Below, piece after piece: positions 35,191 through 43,581 of a stretch of DNA of 64,000 bases; position 1 is the stretch's first letter, and every line of letters begins with the position of its first letter. The notes below the pieces were generated by a model. It did no database searches, was not told the origin of the DNA, and saw nothing but the letters and a program-made list of their open reading frames with translations. Source of the stretch: Candidatus Hydrogenedentota bacterium (GTDB lineage Bacteria > Hydrogenedentota > Hydrogenedentia > Hydrogenedentales > SLHB01); NCBI GenBank assembly GCA_029552745.1, contig JAKPDK010000070.1:124001-188000 (forward strand). The letters are read 5' to 3'. A program made the translations under genes and the position numbers.

Positions 35191-36803
35191 AGAATTCGTG
35201 ACGAGAAACGGCGCGCAAGGGCAAACGCGCTGATGTTAAACAAGAGCAGAATGGTGCTGTAGGCAAATGCTGTTCCGATACCCACGCCCCTCATAAACAT
35301 GTTGATTTGAACCGATATCGGAGTGTTTTCCGGGCGATACAGCAGTATCGACGTGACGAACTCGCCCAGGCAACTTACGAAAACCATTGCGCCGCCTGCC
35401 GCCCACGCTGGACCTACCAAAGGTAAGGTAATTCGACGGAAGCCGTACACGGAACTTGCGCCGAGCGTACGAGCAGCTTCCAATAGTGAGCTGTCAACGC
35501 TTTCCAGTGCGGCGACACTTATCCTGGTGAAAAGAGGAATTGACCGAACAAAATAAGCGATAGGTAAAAGAACGACCGCCATCTGAGCCGGCACCCATGG
35601 GTCATTCGCCGCTACGAGGAGGTTCATTGCCACAACAGTTCCAGGAAGAGCCCAAGGCATCATGACGAGGATGGAAAGCCATTTGCTTCCGGGTCTTTTG
35701 GCAGCAAGCCAATGTGCGATCGGGAGGCCAACAAGAAAAACCGCCAACACGGCATAAGCGCTCATTCGAAAACTGTTTAAGAGGGGTTTCAGTGCGGCAG
35801 GGTCTTCGAATAACTTTGTGTAGTTTCCCCATGTGAAGTGGGTGGGCAGCAGCTCTGTATGCCACGCAGTATGGTCAATAAAAGAGAGCCACAAGATGGT
35901 AGCATGCGGCGCGAGCAAAACGGTCAAGAAAACGAGGATGCAGGGGAGACTTATTCGCAGGCTCAGGCTTGTTTTTGGCAGATGGCGCACGCCTTTGGAT
36001 GCGCCGCGTGTAGGCATCGTACTGCGCGAGCGGAAAAGGGCTAAACCGCCCAGCGAAAGAACAGCCAGTGCTAACGTGAGACTTAAGGCTTCATCTTCTT
36101 TGAATTGTGAAGCCGCCTCGTAAATGCGTACGCTGAGGACAGGGAATCCGTTTCCGAAAAAGAGTGGGGCAGTGAAAGAGGCGCAAGACGACATAAACGT
36201 CAAAAGCGCTGCCCCACGAAGAGAGGGCTTCAAAAGGGGTAACACGACTCGGAAGAGGATCAGGAGTGGCGATGCGCCCAAGTTGCGTGCAGCTTCGATG
36301 AGACTGTAATCAAATGACTCCAGGGCGCTTCCGACCATTGCGTAGAAAAAAACATAGAAGGAATAGGTGTGAATAAGAACAATTGCAAAGAGTTGTTTTG
36401 GATAAAAATCGGGGATGCCCAACCAATGTTCTATACACCGCGGCATCAGCCCATCGCGTCCAATAAGATAGTAAAAAGCCACGCCACCGACGAGAGGCGG
36501 CAAAGCAAAAGGGAGATTCGCCAGTGTCGCAACAGTGGAATGCCCTACGAAGGTGTATCGGTGTAGTACGACGGCGAACGCAGTACCGACAATACCCGAA
36601 CAGATTACAGACACAATAGACAACAGAAACGTATTCCAAATAACCAGGGCACTCCTTGCGCTGAGAACCGTTTTGCAATTCCAATTTTCCAACGCGCGGA
36701 ATACCATTCTTGCAGTGGGGTAGAGAATAAGGAGAAGAAGAATCAGAACACAGATGCCAAGCAAGATACTGTAACCGAACTTGATACCTGCCTTATGTGT
36801 CAC
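35187..36803 (-). CDS. Two-domain ABC transporter permease (ThiP/FbpB type)
   Basis: A 538-residue inner-membrane protein made of two tandem permease modules, each with about six helices and its own EAA loop (EAARNLGASPLLILFRVVLP in the first half, EAARTLGASSVYGFRRITLP in the second). This two-in-one layout is typical of iron(III), thiamine, phosphonate or spermidine-type importers. No binding protein or ATPase lies next to it; the UgpC-like ATPase at 18.4 kb is a poor match for this class. It starts 6 nt after the PilZ gene stop, so it is probably expressed from the PilZ promoter. Confidence 0.85.
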   Translation of the reverse strand: MTHKAGIKFGYSILLGICVLILLLLILYPTARMVFRALENWNCKTVLSARSALVIWNTFLLSIVSVICSGIVGTAFAVVLHRYTFVGHSTVATLANLPFALPPLVGGVAFYYLIGRDGLMPRCIEHWLGIPDFYPKQLFAIVLIHTYSFYVFFYAMVGSALESFDYSLIEAARNLGASPLLILFRVVLPLLKPSLRGAALLTFMSSCASFTAPLFFGNGFPVLSVRIYEAASQFKEDEALSLTLALAVLSLGGLALFRSRSTMPTRGASKGVRHLPKTSLSLRISLPCILVFLTVLLAPHATILWLSFIDHTAWHTELLPTHFTWGNYTKLFEDPAALKPLLNSFRMSAYAVLAVFLVGLPIAHWLAAKRPGSKWLSILVMMPWALPGTVVAMNLLVAANDPWVPAQMAVVLLPIAYFVRSIPLFTRISVAALESVDSSLLEAARTLGASSVYGFRRITLPLVGPAWAAGGAMVFVSCLGEFVTSILLYRPENTPISVQINMFMRGVGIGTAFAYSTILLLFNISAFALARRFSSRIL

Positions 36804-36809
36804 ACGCTG

Positions 36810-37175
36810 TTATGCTTCCAAACCGCCTTGGCGCAGGTCGTGTTCGACGAACTCTATTAAGGCACGCCGGTCTTCTTCAGAGACTTTGGTATAAAGAATA
36901 GCCACTTTGAAATGGTCATCGCCTTTTTCGTGAGGCTCGCAACGGACGACAACTCCTTCGCATTCGATGCGCCGGTCTATGGGTTTTGGAAGTTCTAAAG
37001 CAATGCCCACCCGCGTCATAAGAGGAATAGGCTTCACGGTATGGCAGAGCACGCCATTTGCGCTAATATTGTCGACGTGATTCAACACGCCGGGATCCGC
37101 GTCATCCAATTGCAGGGCGAGGCGGCGTTTGCTACGAGGATAGCGTCTTCGGTCATCACCGTGAGATGTCGTCAT
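36810..37175 (-). CDS. PilZ-domain protein
   Basis: A 121-residue single-domain PilZ protein: RRRYPRSKRRLALQL carries the RxxxR box and NISANGVL the N-x-S-x-x-G box, so cyclic di-GMP binding is likely. The start at 37175 is fixed by AGGAGG (37183-37188) at 7-nt spacing; a longer frame from 37223 crosses the promoter. Downstream, 6 nt away, is the two-domain ABC permease, an unusual partner that could be controlled by cyclic di-GMP. Promoter at 37215-37243. Confidence 0.8.
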   Translation of the reverse strand: MTTSHGDDRRRYPRSKRRLALQLDDADPGVLNHVDNISANGVLCHTVKPIPLMTRVGIALELPKPIDRRIECEGVVVRCEPHEKGDDHFKVAILYTKVSEEDRRALIEFVEHDLRQGGLEA

Positions 37176-37214
37176 TACGAGTCCTCCTCTTTTCTTTCGC
37201 CTGCTTCGATGTCG

Positions 37215-37243
37215 ATCGTACAAATTCTTTTCACGGATTGCAA
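37215..37243 (-). promoter_or_regulatory. Promoter of the PilZ-permease operon
   Basis: Minus strand TTGCAA (37243-37238), 17-nt spacer, TACGAT (37220-37215). Core element 13 nt upstream. Confidence 0.5.
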
Positions 37244-37256
37244 TTCCATGTACTTA

Positions 37257-37272
37257 TCCAGCACCATTGGCA
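37257..37272 (-). promoter_or_regulatory. 16-bp core element, copy 3 (variant)
   Basis: Minus strand TGCCAATGGTGCTGGA, two changes from consensus, with the same 13-nt spacing to the -35. Confidence 0.6.
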
Positions 37273-37443
37273 CTTTTTGTTAGGTTGGGTTAAGGATTTA
37301 AGAAGATTTGAATGAAGGTCATTAAAGGGACGGCGCTGACGCGTGGCATTCAGAAGTATGTTGGAGTAAATTACGAACTCCTTTGCTCGCTTGAGATGAC
37401 TCATTTTTGTGTAATACCTCTCCTTGCACCGTGTTCCTTCGTC

Positions 37444-37587
37444 TGTCATTGCGAGGAGTGCTTCATGCACGACGTGGCAATCCCCTTGGGTATCTGGAGA
37501 TAAGCCCGACCTCTGCCCCACGTCCTCTTGCGCTTCGCGGTTAAGGGGATTGCTTCGTCGCTCGGGGACTCCCGCCTCGCAATGACA
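37444..37587. repeat. TGTCATTGCGAGG-type inverted repeat, copy 3
   Basis: Left arm TGTCATTGCGAGGAG, right arm CCTCGCAATGACA. Very similar to copy 1 (6256-6400) along its full 145 bp. Confidence 0.75.
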
Positions 37588-37643
37588 ACCACGGGTATAA
37601 GCCCAGGTCTACTCCCCAAGCCACTACCAAACGTTTGGGAGCC

Positions 37644-37815
37644 TGTGCAGTCCATGATAGACTGGCCAAAGTCAGTTGTAGGTAGGTCTTTGTACTCCTA
37701 AAGCAACTACGGCAACTCTAAGTCCAGGGATTTTAACGGAAACAGGCTTACCAGCTGCTGGTACAAGTCGGATGTCTCGCTCTTTCCGGGTGGCAAAGTA
37801 TTGATCGTAGCTGAC
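37644..37815. other. Intergenic region downstream of the HD-GYP gene
   Basis: No gene, RNA or terminator recognised between element copy 3 and the stop of the HD-GYP gene. Confidence 0.4.
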
Positions 37816-38802
37816 CTAATCGGATGCGCTCATGAGCTGAACGAAATGGCGGAATAAGTCGTAATCCAAGTGTTGAGACATTTCTTCTTTCATGATTTTG
37901 AGCGCCTGAAACGAGCGCATAGCCGATTTGTAAGACCGATTCGTCGTGAGGGCGTCAAAGATGTCGGCAATGGTATTGATTCGAACAAATGTCGAGATTT
38001 CGTCTCCTTTTAGTCCGTCAGGATAACCGCTTCCATCCAGTTTTTCGTGGTGATGTCTGATGACATCCAGTACGATGGATCGATCTTCCCCTTGTTCCTT
38101 AAGAATCTCGAAGCCCAGTTCCGGGTGACGTTTCATTAGCTTCCATTGTTCATCACTCAATTTGCCTTTTTGATTAATAATTGAAGCTGGCAAACTACTT
38201 TTCCCTACGTCATGGAGCAGCGCCCCTTGTCCAAAGGCGTGGAGAACGTTCCTATCTCGAATCCCGGCGCGCTGCGCCAAGGCAACGGAGAAGATAAATA
38301 CATTGATACTGTGTGTGTACGTGTAGTAGTCAAACGAGACCACCTTTAGTAAATGTGTAAATGCCTTATCTTCTGTCGCCATAAAGTCTACGGCAGTGTT
38401 CACCAGATCTTTGCTACGTTGCAGTACGCCGCCTACGCGAGGGTCTTTCATCACCTCAACCATGAAACCTTGGGCGGCTTCATAGACAAAACGTGACTTT
38501 TCTTCCAGAGGGATGGCGGGGTCAGAAAGTAGTTCTTTCAGATTCGACTCTACGTATTTCCGAAAGGTATCGACCTGGTGTATCGGCACAAAAAGTCGGT
38601 TGTGTTTATGGTCTGCTAATTTGTCTAAGACGGATTGATCAAAGCGAAGATGACGTTCACGAAACAAAACTGGGTAATCCCCGGGAGACATTTGAAGAAA
38701 CAAGTCGAAGTCTAAGACGGTGTCGCAACGCAGACTCGTCAGGGGAATAGACTTGAAAAGGCTTTCCAGTGCCGTTGGATCATTTGTACGTAAAGACGAC
38801 AT
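37816..38802 (-). CDS. HD-GYP domain protein (likely cyclic di-GMP phosphodiesterase)
   Basis: A 328-residue cytosolic protein with an unassigned N-terminal region (about 1-150) and a full HD-GYP domain: HSINVF, LLHDVGKSSLP, the HHHEKLDGSGYPDGL signature and DIFDALTTNRSYK. HD-GYP enzymes degrade cyclic di-GMP to GMP; all metal ligands and the GYP residues are visible, so activity is plausible. With two PilZ proteins in the window it points to cyclic di-GMP signalling. ATG at 38802 has GAGGGG 5 nt upstream; an in-frame GTG at 38808 overlaps that site. Confidence 0.9.
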   Translation of the reverse strand: MSSLRTNDPTALESLFKSIPLTSLRCDTVLDFDLFLQMSPGDYPVLFRERHLRFDQSVLDKLADHKHNRLFVPIHQVDTFRKYVESNLKELLSDPAIPLEEKSRFVYEAAQGFMVEVMKDPRVGGVLQRSKDLVNTAVDFMATEDKAFTHLLKVVSFDYYTYTHSINVFIFSVALAQRAGIRDRNVLHAFGQGALLHDVGKSSLPASIINQKGKLSDEQWKLMKRHPELGFEILKEQGEDRSIVLDVIRHHHEKLDGSGYPDGLKGDEISTFVRINTIADIFDALTTNRSYKSAMRSFQALKIMKEEMSQHLDYDLFRHFVQLMSASD

Positions 38803-38831
38803 TGGCACCCCTCAAAAATGCGTCTGGTTCC

Positions 38832-38860
38832 AAGATATATACTTTTTTGTCTAATGTCAA
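38832..38860 (-). promoter_or_regulatory. Promoter of the HD-GYP gene
   Basis: Minus strand TTGACA (38860-38855), 17-nt spacer, TATCTT (38837-38832), about 30 nt before the ATG. No core element upstream. Confidence 0.6.
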
Positions 38861-39290
38861 GAAATTTTCGTGCTCCCTTTCTGTCTCGAGGAATGACTTA
38901 TCTCAACGAAAAACTAAGGACCGCGTGTTGCTTTAAAAAAAACAATTGTCAAAAGCAAAAATACTTCAGCAGCATGGATTACGGGTACTGATCAAACGGT
39001 GTGTCTGTTTTTCGGTGGAACCGTTGGCAAAGTGTTTCTCCGTTTCACGGGTTTGTTCCTCGGAAAGCCGAATGGTCGCCGGCTAGGTAATTTCTGTGTG
39101 AACGTTATGTGAGGGAGGTAGATGTGAAATCTCACTGATCGTTTACCGCATGAAACCTGCTAGAAAACTCTCGGCTCTATTGATGATCGAAGACAGCAAG
39201 TGGGTTATTTTTAGATGAATAGCGTTGTGTTCCGTTTGTCTCCTGAAGACGCAAGCGACGGAACGTATTGCGTTTAGAGAAACTTAAGCC
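38861..39290. other. Intergenic region, no gene recognised
   Basis: About 430 bp between the HD-GYP promoter and element copy 4. No convincing ORF, tRNA or structured RNA found by reading. Confidence 0.45.
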
Positions 39291-39350
39291 ATAGTTTCAC
39301 AAACTTTTAACGATGCATCGCGGGGGTAGAGCGGGGCTTATACGGTCTGT

Positions 39351-39483
39351 TGTCGTTGCGAGGAGCGAGTCCGGGAAGTCTCGAAGCGTGCAGCGCAAGA
39401 GGGGGAGGAGCATAGGTCGGGCTTATCTCCCGATACCTAAGGGGATTGCCACGTCGTGCCTGGCGGCACTCCTCGCAATGGCA
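39351..39483. repeat. TGTCATTGCGAGG-type inverted repeat, copy 4 (reverse)
   Basis: Starts TGTCGTTGCGAGGAG and ends CTCCTCGCAATGGCA; contains GGGGATTGCCACGTCG, the reverse complement of the conserved inner block. Confidence 0.7.
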
Positions 39484-39650
39484 GGGGGCATAGCGCAGTG
39501 GAACGCAGTACGGAAAAACGAGTAATCCCGAGAAATCAATTGGGTTCGTAGATGGCTCAAACGCAGTAAGGGTATTACGGGTCGGTGTCTTCCCTTAATG
39601 ACTTTCATCGCAAATCGTCTCGTCAATTCCCCATTCAACATGACAAAAAG

Positions 39651-39666
39651 TGCCAAAGGTACTGGA
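39651..39666 (+). promoter_or_regulatory. 16-bp core element, copy 4
   Basis: TGCCAAAGGTACTGGA, 13 nt upstream of the TTGACA of the prepilin promoter. Confidence 0.65.
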
Positions 39667-39679
39667 CAAAATTATCCTA

Positions 39680-39708
39680 TTGACAAAAAATTAAGATTTC
39701 CATAGAAT
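39680..39708 (+). promoter_or_regulatory. Promoter of the prepilin gene
   Basis: TTGACA (39680-39685), 17-nt spacer, TAGAAT (39703-39708), close to consensus. Predicted start near 39715, leaving a leader of about 240 nt. Confidence 0.75.
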
Positions 39709-39714
39709 AAAAGG

Positions 39715-39954
39715 CAGAAAAAGGTTCTTTAGGGGTTTTTAACGTTAGGCTAATAAGAAAGGAGGTGCCCACTACCGCATAACTTACCCACCAGTTCTCC
39801 AACGAAGGAGAAAAGACAAGTGAATCAGTTTTTTGAGTAGGTTTTGGGTTAACAACAAAGAAAGGAACAACCGCAACAAAGTTGCGTTCTAAGGACAGGA
39901 AATGACAGACACTCGACGAGTGCGTGTTTTGCCTTGTCCTTAGGGAGGTAAAAA
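39715..39954 (+). promoter_or_regulatory. Long structured 5' leader of the prepilin gene
   Basis: Three hairpins: a 6-bp stem 39795-39800/39807-39812 with a 6-nt loop, a 6-bp stem 39872-39877/39881-39886 with an AAA loop, and a long hairpin 39891-39941 whose base pairs AAGGACA with TGTCCTT and whose tip pairs CACTC with GAGTG. The ribosome site GGGAGG (39943-39948) starts 1 nt after the last hairpin. No riboswitch family recognised. Confidence 0.5.
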
Positions 39955-40551
39955 ATGAACAAAAAAGGATTCACTCTGATCGAACTGTTGGTGGTGATAG
40001 CTATCATCGCCATTCTTGCCGCGATTCTTTTGCCCGCTCTTGCCCGTGCTCGTGAAGCTGCCCGCCGCGCATCCTGCCAAAACAACCTGAAACAGCTTGG
40101 GCTGATCATGAAGATGTTTGCGGGCGAGAATAAGGACAAGTGGATTCACCGTACCGTTCAGTATCACTACAACTATGCACCGCCTTCTGCGGGCGGGGTG
40201 CGGTTGTGGAGATACATTGATGGTATGGCCATCTATCCAGAATATTTGACCGACTTGAGTGTGATAATTTGCCCATCTGATGTAGAGGCAGCGGAGTTCC
40301 GAATGGATGACCCCGCTCAAATGGTCAAGATGGGGTTATACCGGAAAGTCGGTTCAGGTTGGGCGAATGACCCGCTACCTAATCCCGTCAAGAACAAGGT
40401 ATATGATCCGGCTGGTACAGACCAGAACTGCGTCGACCAAGCCTACTTCAACCAGTCCTGCTATATCAGGACAGCAGACTGGTCCTATAGCTATTGGGGT
40501 TACATGATTGACCCGCAATGGTTGCTGACGGTAGATAACAGTTTGCTATAG
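39955..40551 (+). CDS. Prepilin-type H-X9-DG protein, N-terminal part (frameshifted)
   Basis: The first 198 codons of a type IV prepilin/pseudopilin-like protein. [29 protein letters not shown] is the class III signal and N-methylation helix, cut after Gly by a prepilin peptidase, with Glu at +5. [20 protein letters not shown] is typical of the large DUF1559-like prepilin families of Planctomycetota and relatives. A TAG ends the frame at 40549-40551, but the next frame continues the protein with no gap (see the next entry), so a single missing T in the TTT run near 40542-40544 would join both into a protein of about 350 residues. Confidence 0.8.
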   Translation: MNKKGFTLIELLVVIAIIAILAAILLPALARAREAARRASCQNNLKQLGLIMKMFAGENKDKWIHRTVQYHYNYAPPSAGGVRLWRYIDGMAIYPEYLTDLSVIICPSDVEAAEFRMDDPAQMVKMGLYRKVGSGWANDPLPNPVKNKVYDPAGTDQNCVDQAYFNQSCYIRTADWSYSYWGYMIDPQWLLTVDNSLL

Positions 40552-41006
40552 GAAAGGCTTTGGACGGCGTGCGCTATGGCGGTGGTTCTTCCGCGCCGGT
40601 GACTGCGACCAATCCCAAGACAGGGACGGTTGTAACGCTTTACAACGGTGGAGCCGCACCGGGACACGATGCGAATTTCACTCAGGTTTTGCCGGATGGC
40701 GCCAAACCGGTTCAGGTTATGCGGCTTAAGGAAGGTATGGAACGGTTCATGATTACGGACATCAACAATCCGGCGGCAGCAAGTAAGGCGCAGTCGGAAG
40801 TTGCTGTCATGTGGGATGTGAGCCGTAACGATTATAACGACAGTACGAAATGGGATCCCCGTGATTTTAACCACCCGCCGGGAGGTGCAAACGTATTGTT
40901 CATGGATGGTCATGTGGAGTTTGGCAAGTATCCTCAGCCTGAAGGCAGTAAGTTCTGGATGCTGACCAACACCATTCAGAGCGATGGATTCTACCATTTC
41001 CCATAA
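40545..41006 (+). pseudogene. Prepilin-type H-X9-DG protein, C-terminal part (+1 T needed)
   Basis: Continuation of the preceding prepilin in another frame: after the shift the sequence reads [19 protein letters not shown] and ends in the DFNHPPGGANVLFMDGHVEFGKYP block, the C-terminal motif of H-X9-DG prepilins. An internal TTG at 40560 has no clear ribosome site, so independent translation is unlikely. The break may be a sequencing or assembly error in a short T run, a real mutation, or recoding. A terminator follows at 41028-41061. Confidence 0.7.
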
Positions 41007-41027
41007 GAATTGTCTAAGGGGTTTCTT

Positions 41028-41061
41028 GGGAGCGGGGAAATGTTTCCTCGCTCCCTTTTTT
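41028..41061 (+). terminator. Rho-independent terminator after the prepilin gene
   Basis: Stem GGGAGCG/CGCTCCC extended inward by further pairs (41028-41040 with 41043-41055), followed by six T residues. Confidence 0.8.
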
Positions 41062-41114
41062 AGCAGTGGACGTTGTTGTCGTAAGGGAAAACAATCCAGA
41101 GAGGTAGTCAGGCT

Positions 41115-41504
41115 ATGAAGACGTTATCTGCGCTCCATTTATCTCATTTCGTAGTGTTATTTACACTCATCCTCATCTTAGGATGTGGCGGGGCTGGTGG
41201 AGGAAGCTCCACTGCAAAAGGAACATACAACAATATTTACGAAGCAATTCGGGCAAATGACCTTGGAGCAGTTCAAGCCTTTGTGAAACAAGGCGTAAAT
41301 GTGAACGACAAGGATGCGGAAGGTAAAACTCCTCTTCACTATGCTGCGGCATATGGGAACAAAGAGTTGGTCCAGTTTCTTATAGATCAAGGTGCGGATG
41401 TGAATGCTAGGGATTCACGGGGCCGAACGCCGATGAGTGTGGCTTCGCAGATGGGTAATACCCTTGCCGAAGAAGTGTTGGACCGTGCCGGCGCAAGTGA
41501 ATAA
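41115..41504 (+). CDS. Ankyrin-repeat lipoprotein
   Basis: A 129-residue protein: lipoprotein signal with lipobox LILGC (about residues 20-24), a Gly/Ser-rich linker, then about three ankyrin repeats (EAIRANDLGAVQAFVKQGVNVNDKD, GKTPLHYAAAYGNKELVQFLIDQGADVNARD, GRTPMSVASQMGNTLAEEVLDRAGA). Small ankyrin lipoproteins in bacterial envelopes are protein-binding and sometimes protect or inhibit a partner enzyme; no partner is obvious here. It follows the prepilin terminator, with GAGAGG upstream of the ATG. Confidence 0.85.
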   Translation: MKTLSALHLSHFVVLFTLILILGCGGAGGGSSTAKGTYNNIYEAIRANDLGAVQAFVKQGVNVNDKDAEGKTPLHYAAAYGNKELVQFLIDQGADVNARDSRGRTPMSVASQMGNTLAEEVLDRAGASE

Positions 41505-41635
41505 ATGAGACTCTCTCGATTTTGTTTTTGGATTGCTTGTGTGGCAACATATATGTATTGTGTTTCGTCTTCGTGGTTTGAAAATGAACTCGAAGAGGGC
41601 ACGTAAGCCCGTTTCTGAAAAGTGAGGTAAAACCG

Positions 41636-42631
41636 ATGCAATACAGGCAATTAGGAAATTCTGAAATTAAGGTTCCGGTCGTTTCGCTCGGTGCATGGGC
41701 GATTGGTGGTTGGATGTGGGGCGGTACGGATGACGACGCAGCTATAGCAGCAATTTGCCGGGCGATAGATGTGGGCATGACCTGTATTGATACGGCACCG
41801 ATTTATGGAATGGGTCATAGTGAGCGTATCGTGGGAAAAGCCATTCGGGGGAAGCGAGATCAAGTCGTTCTTGCGACCAAGTGTGGGCTTCGGTGGGACA
41901 TTCAAGAAGGGGAGTTCTTCTTTGACACGAGGATGCCTGACGGCACAAAAACGAAAGTATTTCGAAATCTAAAACCAGATTCTATCCGCTATGAATGTGA
42001 GCAGAGTTTACTGCGTCTGGGTGTAGATGTCATCGATATTTACCAATGTCATTGGCCGGATGCCACCACACCATTGGAAGACACGATGGAAGTATTGCTT
42101 GACCTACAGCGCCAGGGAAAAATCCGCGCGATTGGCGTCAGCAACTTCACGGTACAAATGATGGAGACATGTCTCAAGTGTGGTCCGATTGTTTCTGACC
42201 AGCCTCCCTACAGCCTTTTGAGGCGTGAAATTGAAAATGACGTGTTGCCTTTCTGTGTCAAGCATAACATTGGTATTCTGGCGTACAGTCCGCTCGCCCA
42301 TGGATTGTTGACAGGTAAGATTACTCCCGATCGAGAGTTCCCAGAGAATGACCTGCGGCGTACCCATCCCTGGTTCACGAAAGAAAATCGGGCTAAGGTG
42401 GCTGCTTTTCTTGAAAAGATTCGTCCTATTGCGGAGGGACATGATGCGACCTTGGGCCAGCTTGCTGTGGCGTGGGTGATTGCACAAAAGGGGATTACGT
42501 CGGCTCTTGTCGGAGCCCGTACGCCGGCTCAAGTAGAGGAGAATGCTAGAGCCGCAGAGATCAAATTGACTAAAGAAGAATTGACTCAGATGCGGGAAGC
42601 CGCTCAAGAGATAGCTTGGGAGTCTCAATGA
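41636..42631 (+). CDS. Aldo/keto reductase
   Basis: A 331-residue cytosolic NAD(P)H-dependent oxidoreductase with the (alpha/beta)8 AKR fold. The catalytic tetrad is visible: Asp and Tyr in DTAPIYGMGHSE, Lys in LATKCG, and His in YQCHWPD. GVSNF and the C-terminal SALVGARTPAQVEENA nucleotide-binding segment follow. ATG at 41636 with GAGGT upstream. It overlaps the next gene by ATGA, so the two are translationally coupled; sugar or polyol oxidation is a reasonable guess. Confidence 0.9.
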   Translation: MQYRQLGNSEIKVPVVSLGAWAIGGWMWGGTDDDAAIAAICRAIDVGMTCIDTAPIYGMGHSERIVGKAIRGKRDQVVLATKCGLRWDIQEGEFFFDTRMPDGTKTKVFRNLKPDSIRYECEQSLLRLGVDVIDIYQCHWPDATTPLEDTMEVLLDLQRQGKIRAIGVSNFTVQMMETCLKCGPIVSDQPPYSLLRREIENDVLPFCVKHNIGILAYSPLAHGLLTGKITPDREFPENDLRRTHPWFTKENRAKVAAFLEKIRPIAEGHDATLGQLAVAWVIAQKGITSALVGARTPAQVEENARAAEIKLTKEELTQMREAAQEIAWESQ

Positions 42632-43581
42632 GGCATGCGCTGACCCTGGCGTTTTTGGCTTATCTCGTACTGCTAGAAAGTGGATGGGGGGATCCTACGC
42701 CCTTTTGTATACGTGATACCGGTTCCGCTGTGGAGGTTAGCGAAGCGGGTCGGCTTGTGTTGGTTTACAATTACACCCCTGTCTCGCCTCCGGCATCTGT
42801 TTCCGGGTTGACGCCACGATCCTGTTATATTCACCCGCTATATGGCTTGGATGGAGATGTTCTGACAGAGGACTGGCCTGCCGATCATTATCACCATCGC
42901 GGCGTATTTTGGGCATGGCCTTGGTGTCAGGTTGGGGGTAAGCGAATGGATTTGTGGTTGTCTCGAGATGCGCACCAGTGTTTTGAGAAATGGATAACAC
43001 GGGTAGCTCAAGAAGACCAAACGGTGCTGGAGGTGGAGAATTCCTGGCGGTTTGATGATGATCCAAAAGTACCCCAAGTTCGTGAACGTATACGGATTAC
43101 GATATATCGTGCTGATTCGGTCGGACGTCCTATCGATTTTGATATCAAATTGACGAACCTTACCGATGGCCCCGTCGTTTTGCAGGGTCAGCAAGACTCC
43201 AGCAAAGGCTACGGAGGTTTTTGTTTTCGTGCGGATGCGAAACGTCAGCCGCTCGTTTTTACATCGGCGTTGGGAGTGCAGTCTGAAGATGCGTTTGAAT
43301 TGGGGAGTCCTTGGCTTGATTTATCTTCGGCGAATTGTTCTGGGGGCGGATTTTCAGGCGTTGCTATTTTTCAACATCCGGGTAATCCCGGGTTTCCTCA
43401 CAAAGGGTGGCTGGTACGCCACTATGGTTTTCTAGGCGCGTCTTGGCCTCACACAGCTGCTTACGAGATCTCTCCCCACAACATGTTGCAGCTGCGTTAC
43501 CGTCTTTATGTTCATCGGGGGAATGCGGAGGAAGGACAGGTGGCCGCGCGGTTCAGTGCGTTTTTGGACTCCGCCAAATAG
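42628..43581 (+). CDS. Exported PmoA/DUF6807-like protein
   Basis: A 317-residue protein with a signal peptide (cleavage near residue 20). The body (YIHPLYGLDGDVLTEDWPADHYHHRGVFWAWPW..., WRFDDDPKVPQVRERIRITIYRA, LTDGPVVLQGQQDSSKGYGGFCFRAD) matches my recollection of the DUF6807 / 'methane oxygenase PmoA' annotated family. That name is misleading: these proteins are found with carbohydrate enzymes in Planctomycetota-like bacteria. ATG at 42628 is chosen for the ATGA overlap with the reductase gene. Its last 29 nt overlap the convergent methyltransferase gene. Confidence 0.75.
   Translation: MRHALTLAFLAYLVLLESGWGDPTPFCIRDTGSAVEVSEAGRLVLVYNYTPVSPPASVSGLTPRSCYIHPLYGLDGDVLTEDWPADHYHHRGVFWAWPWCQVGGKRMDLWLSRDAHQCFEKWITRVAQEDQTVLEVENSWRFDDDPKVPQVRERIRITIYRADSVGRPIDFDIKLTNLTDGPVVLQGQQDSSKGYGGFCFRADAKRQPLVFTSALGVQSEDAFELGSPWLDLSSANCSGGGFSGVAIFQHPGNPGFPHKGWLVRHYGFLGASWPHTAAYEISPHNMLQLRYRLYVHRGNAEEGQVAARFSAFLDSAK

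Larger units (their letters stand above)
37257..37643. repeat. MITE-like dispersed element, copy 3
   Basis: About 387 bp from the variant core to the outward-reading TACCAAACGTTTGGGAG near 37624-37643. Contains the inverted-arm repeat at 37444-37587. From 37273 to about 37350 it aligns by eye with the same region of copies 1 and 4. Confidence 0.6.
39292..39666. repeat. MITE-like dispersed element, copy 4 (reverse)
   Basis: About 375 bp, in the opposite orientation to copies 1-3. The core end (39651-39666) faces the prepilin promoter; the other end (about 39294-39312) reads outward AAAAGTTTGTGAAAC. The inverted-arm repeat is at 39351-39483. Confidence 0.6.
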
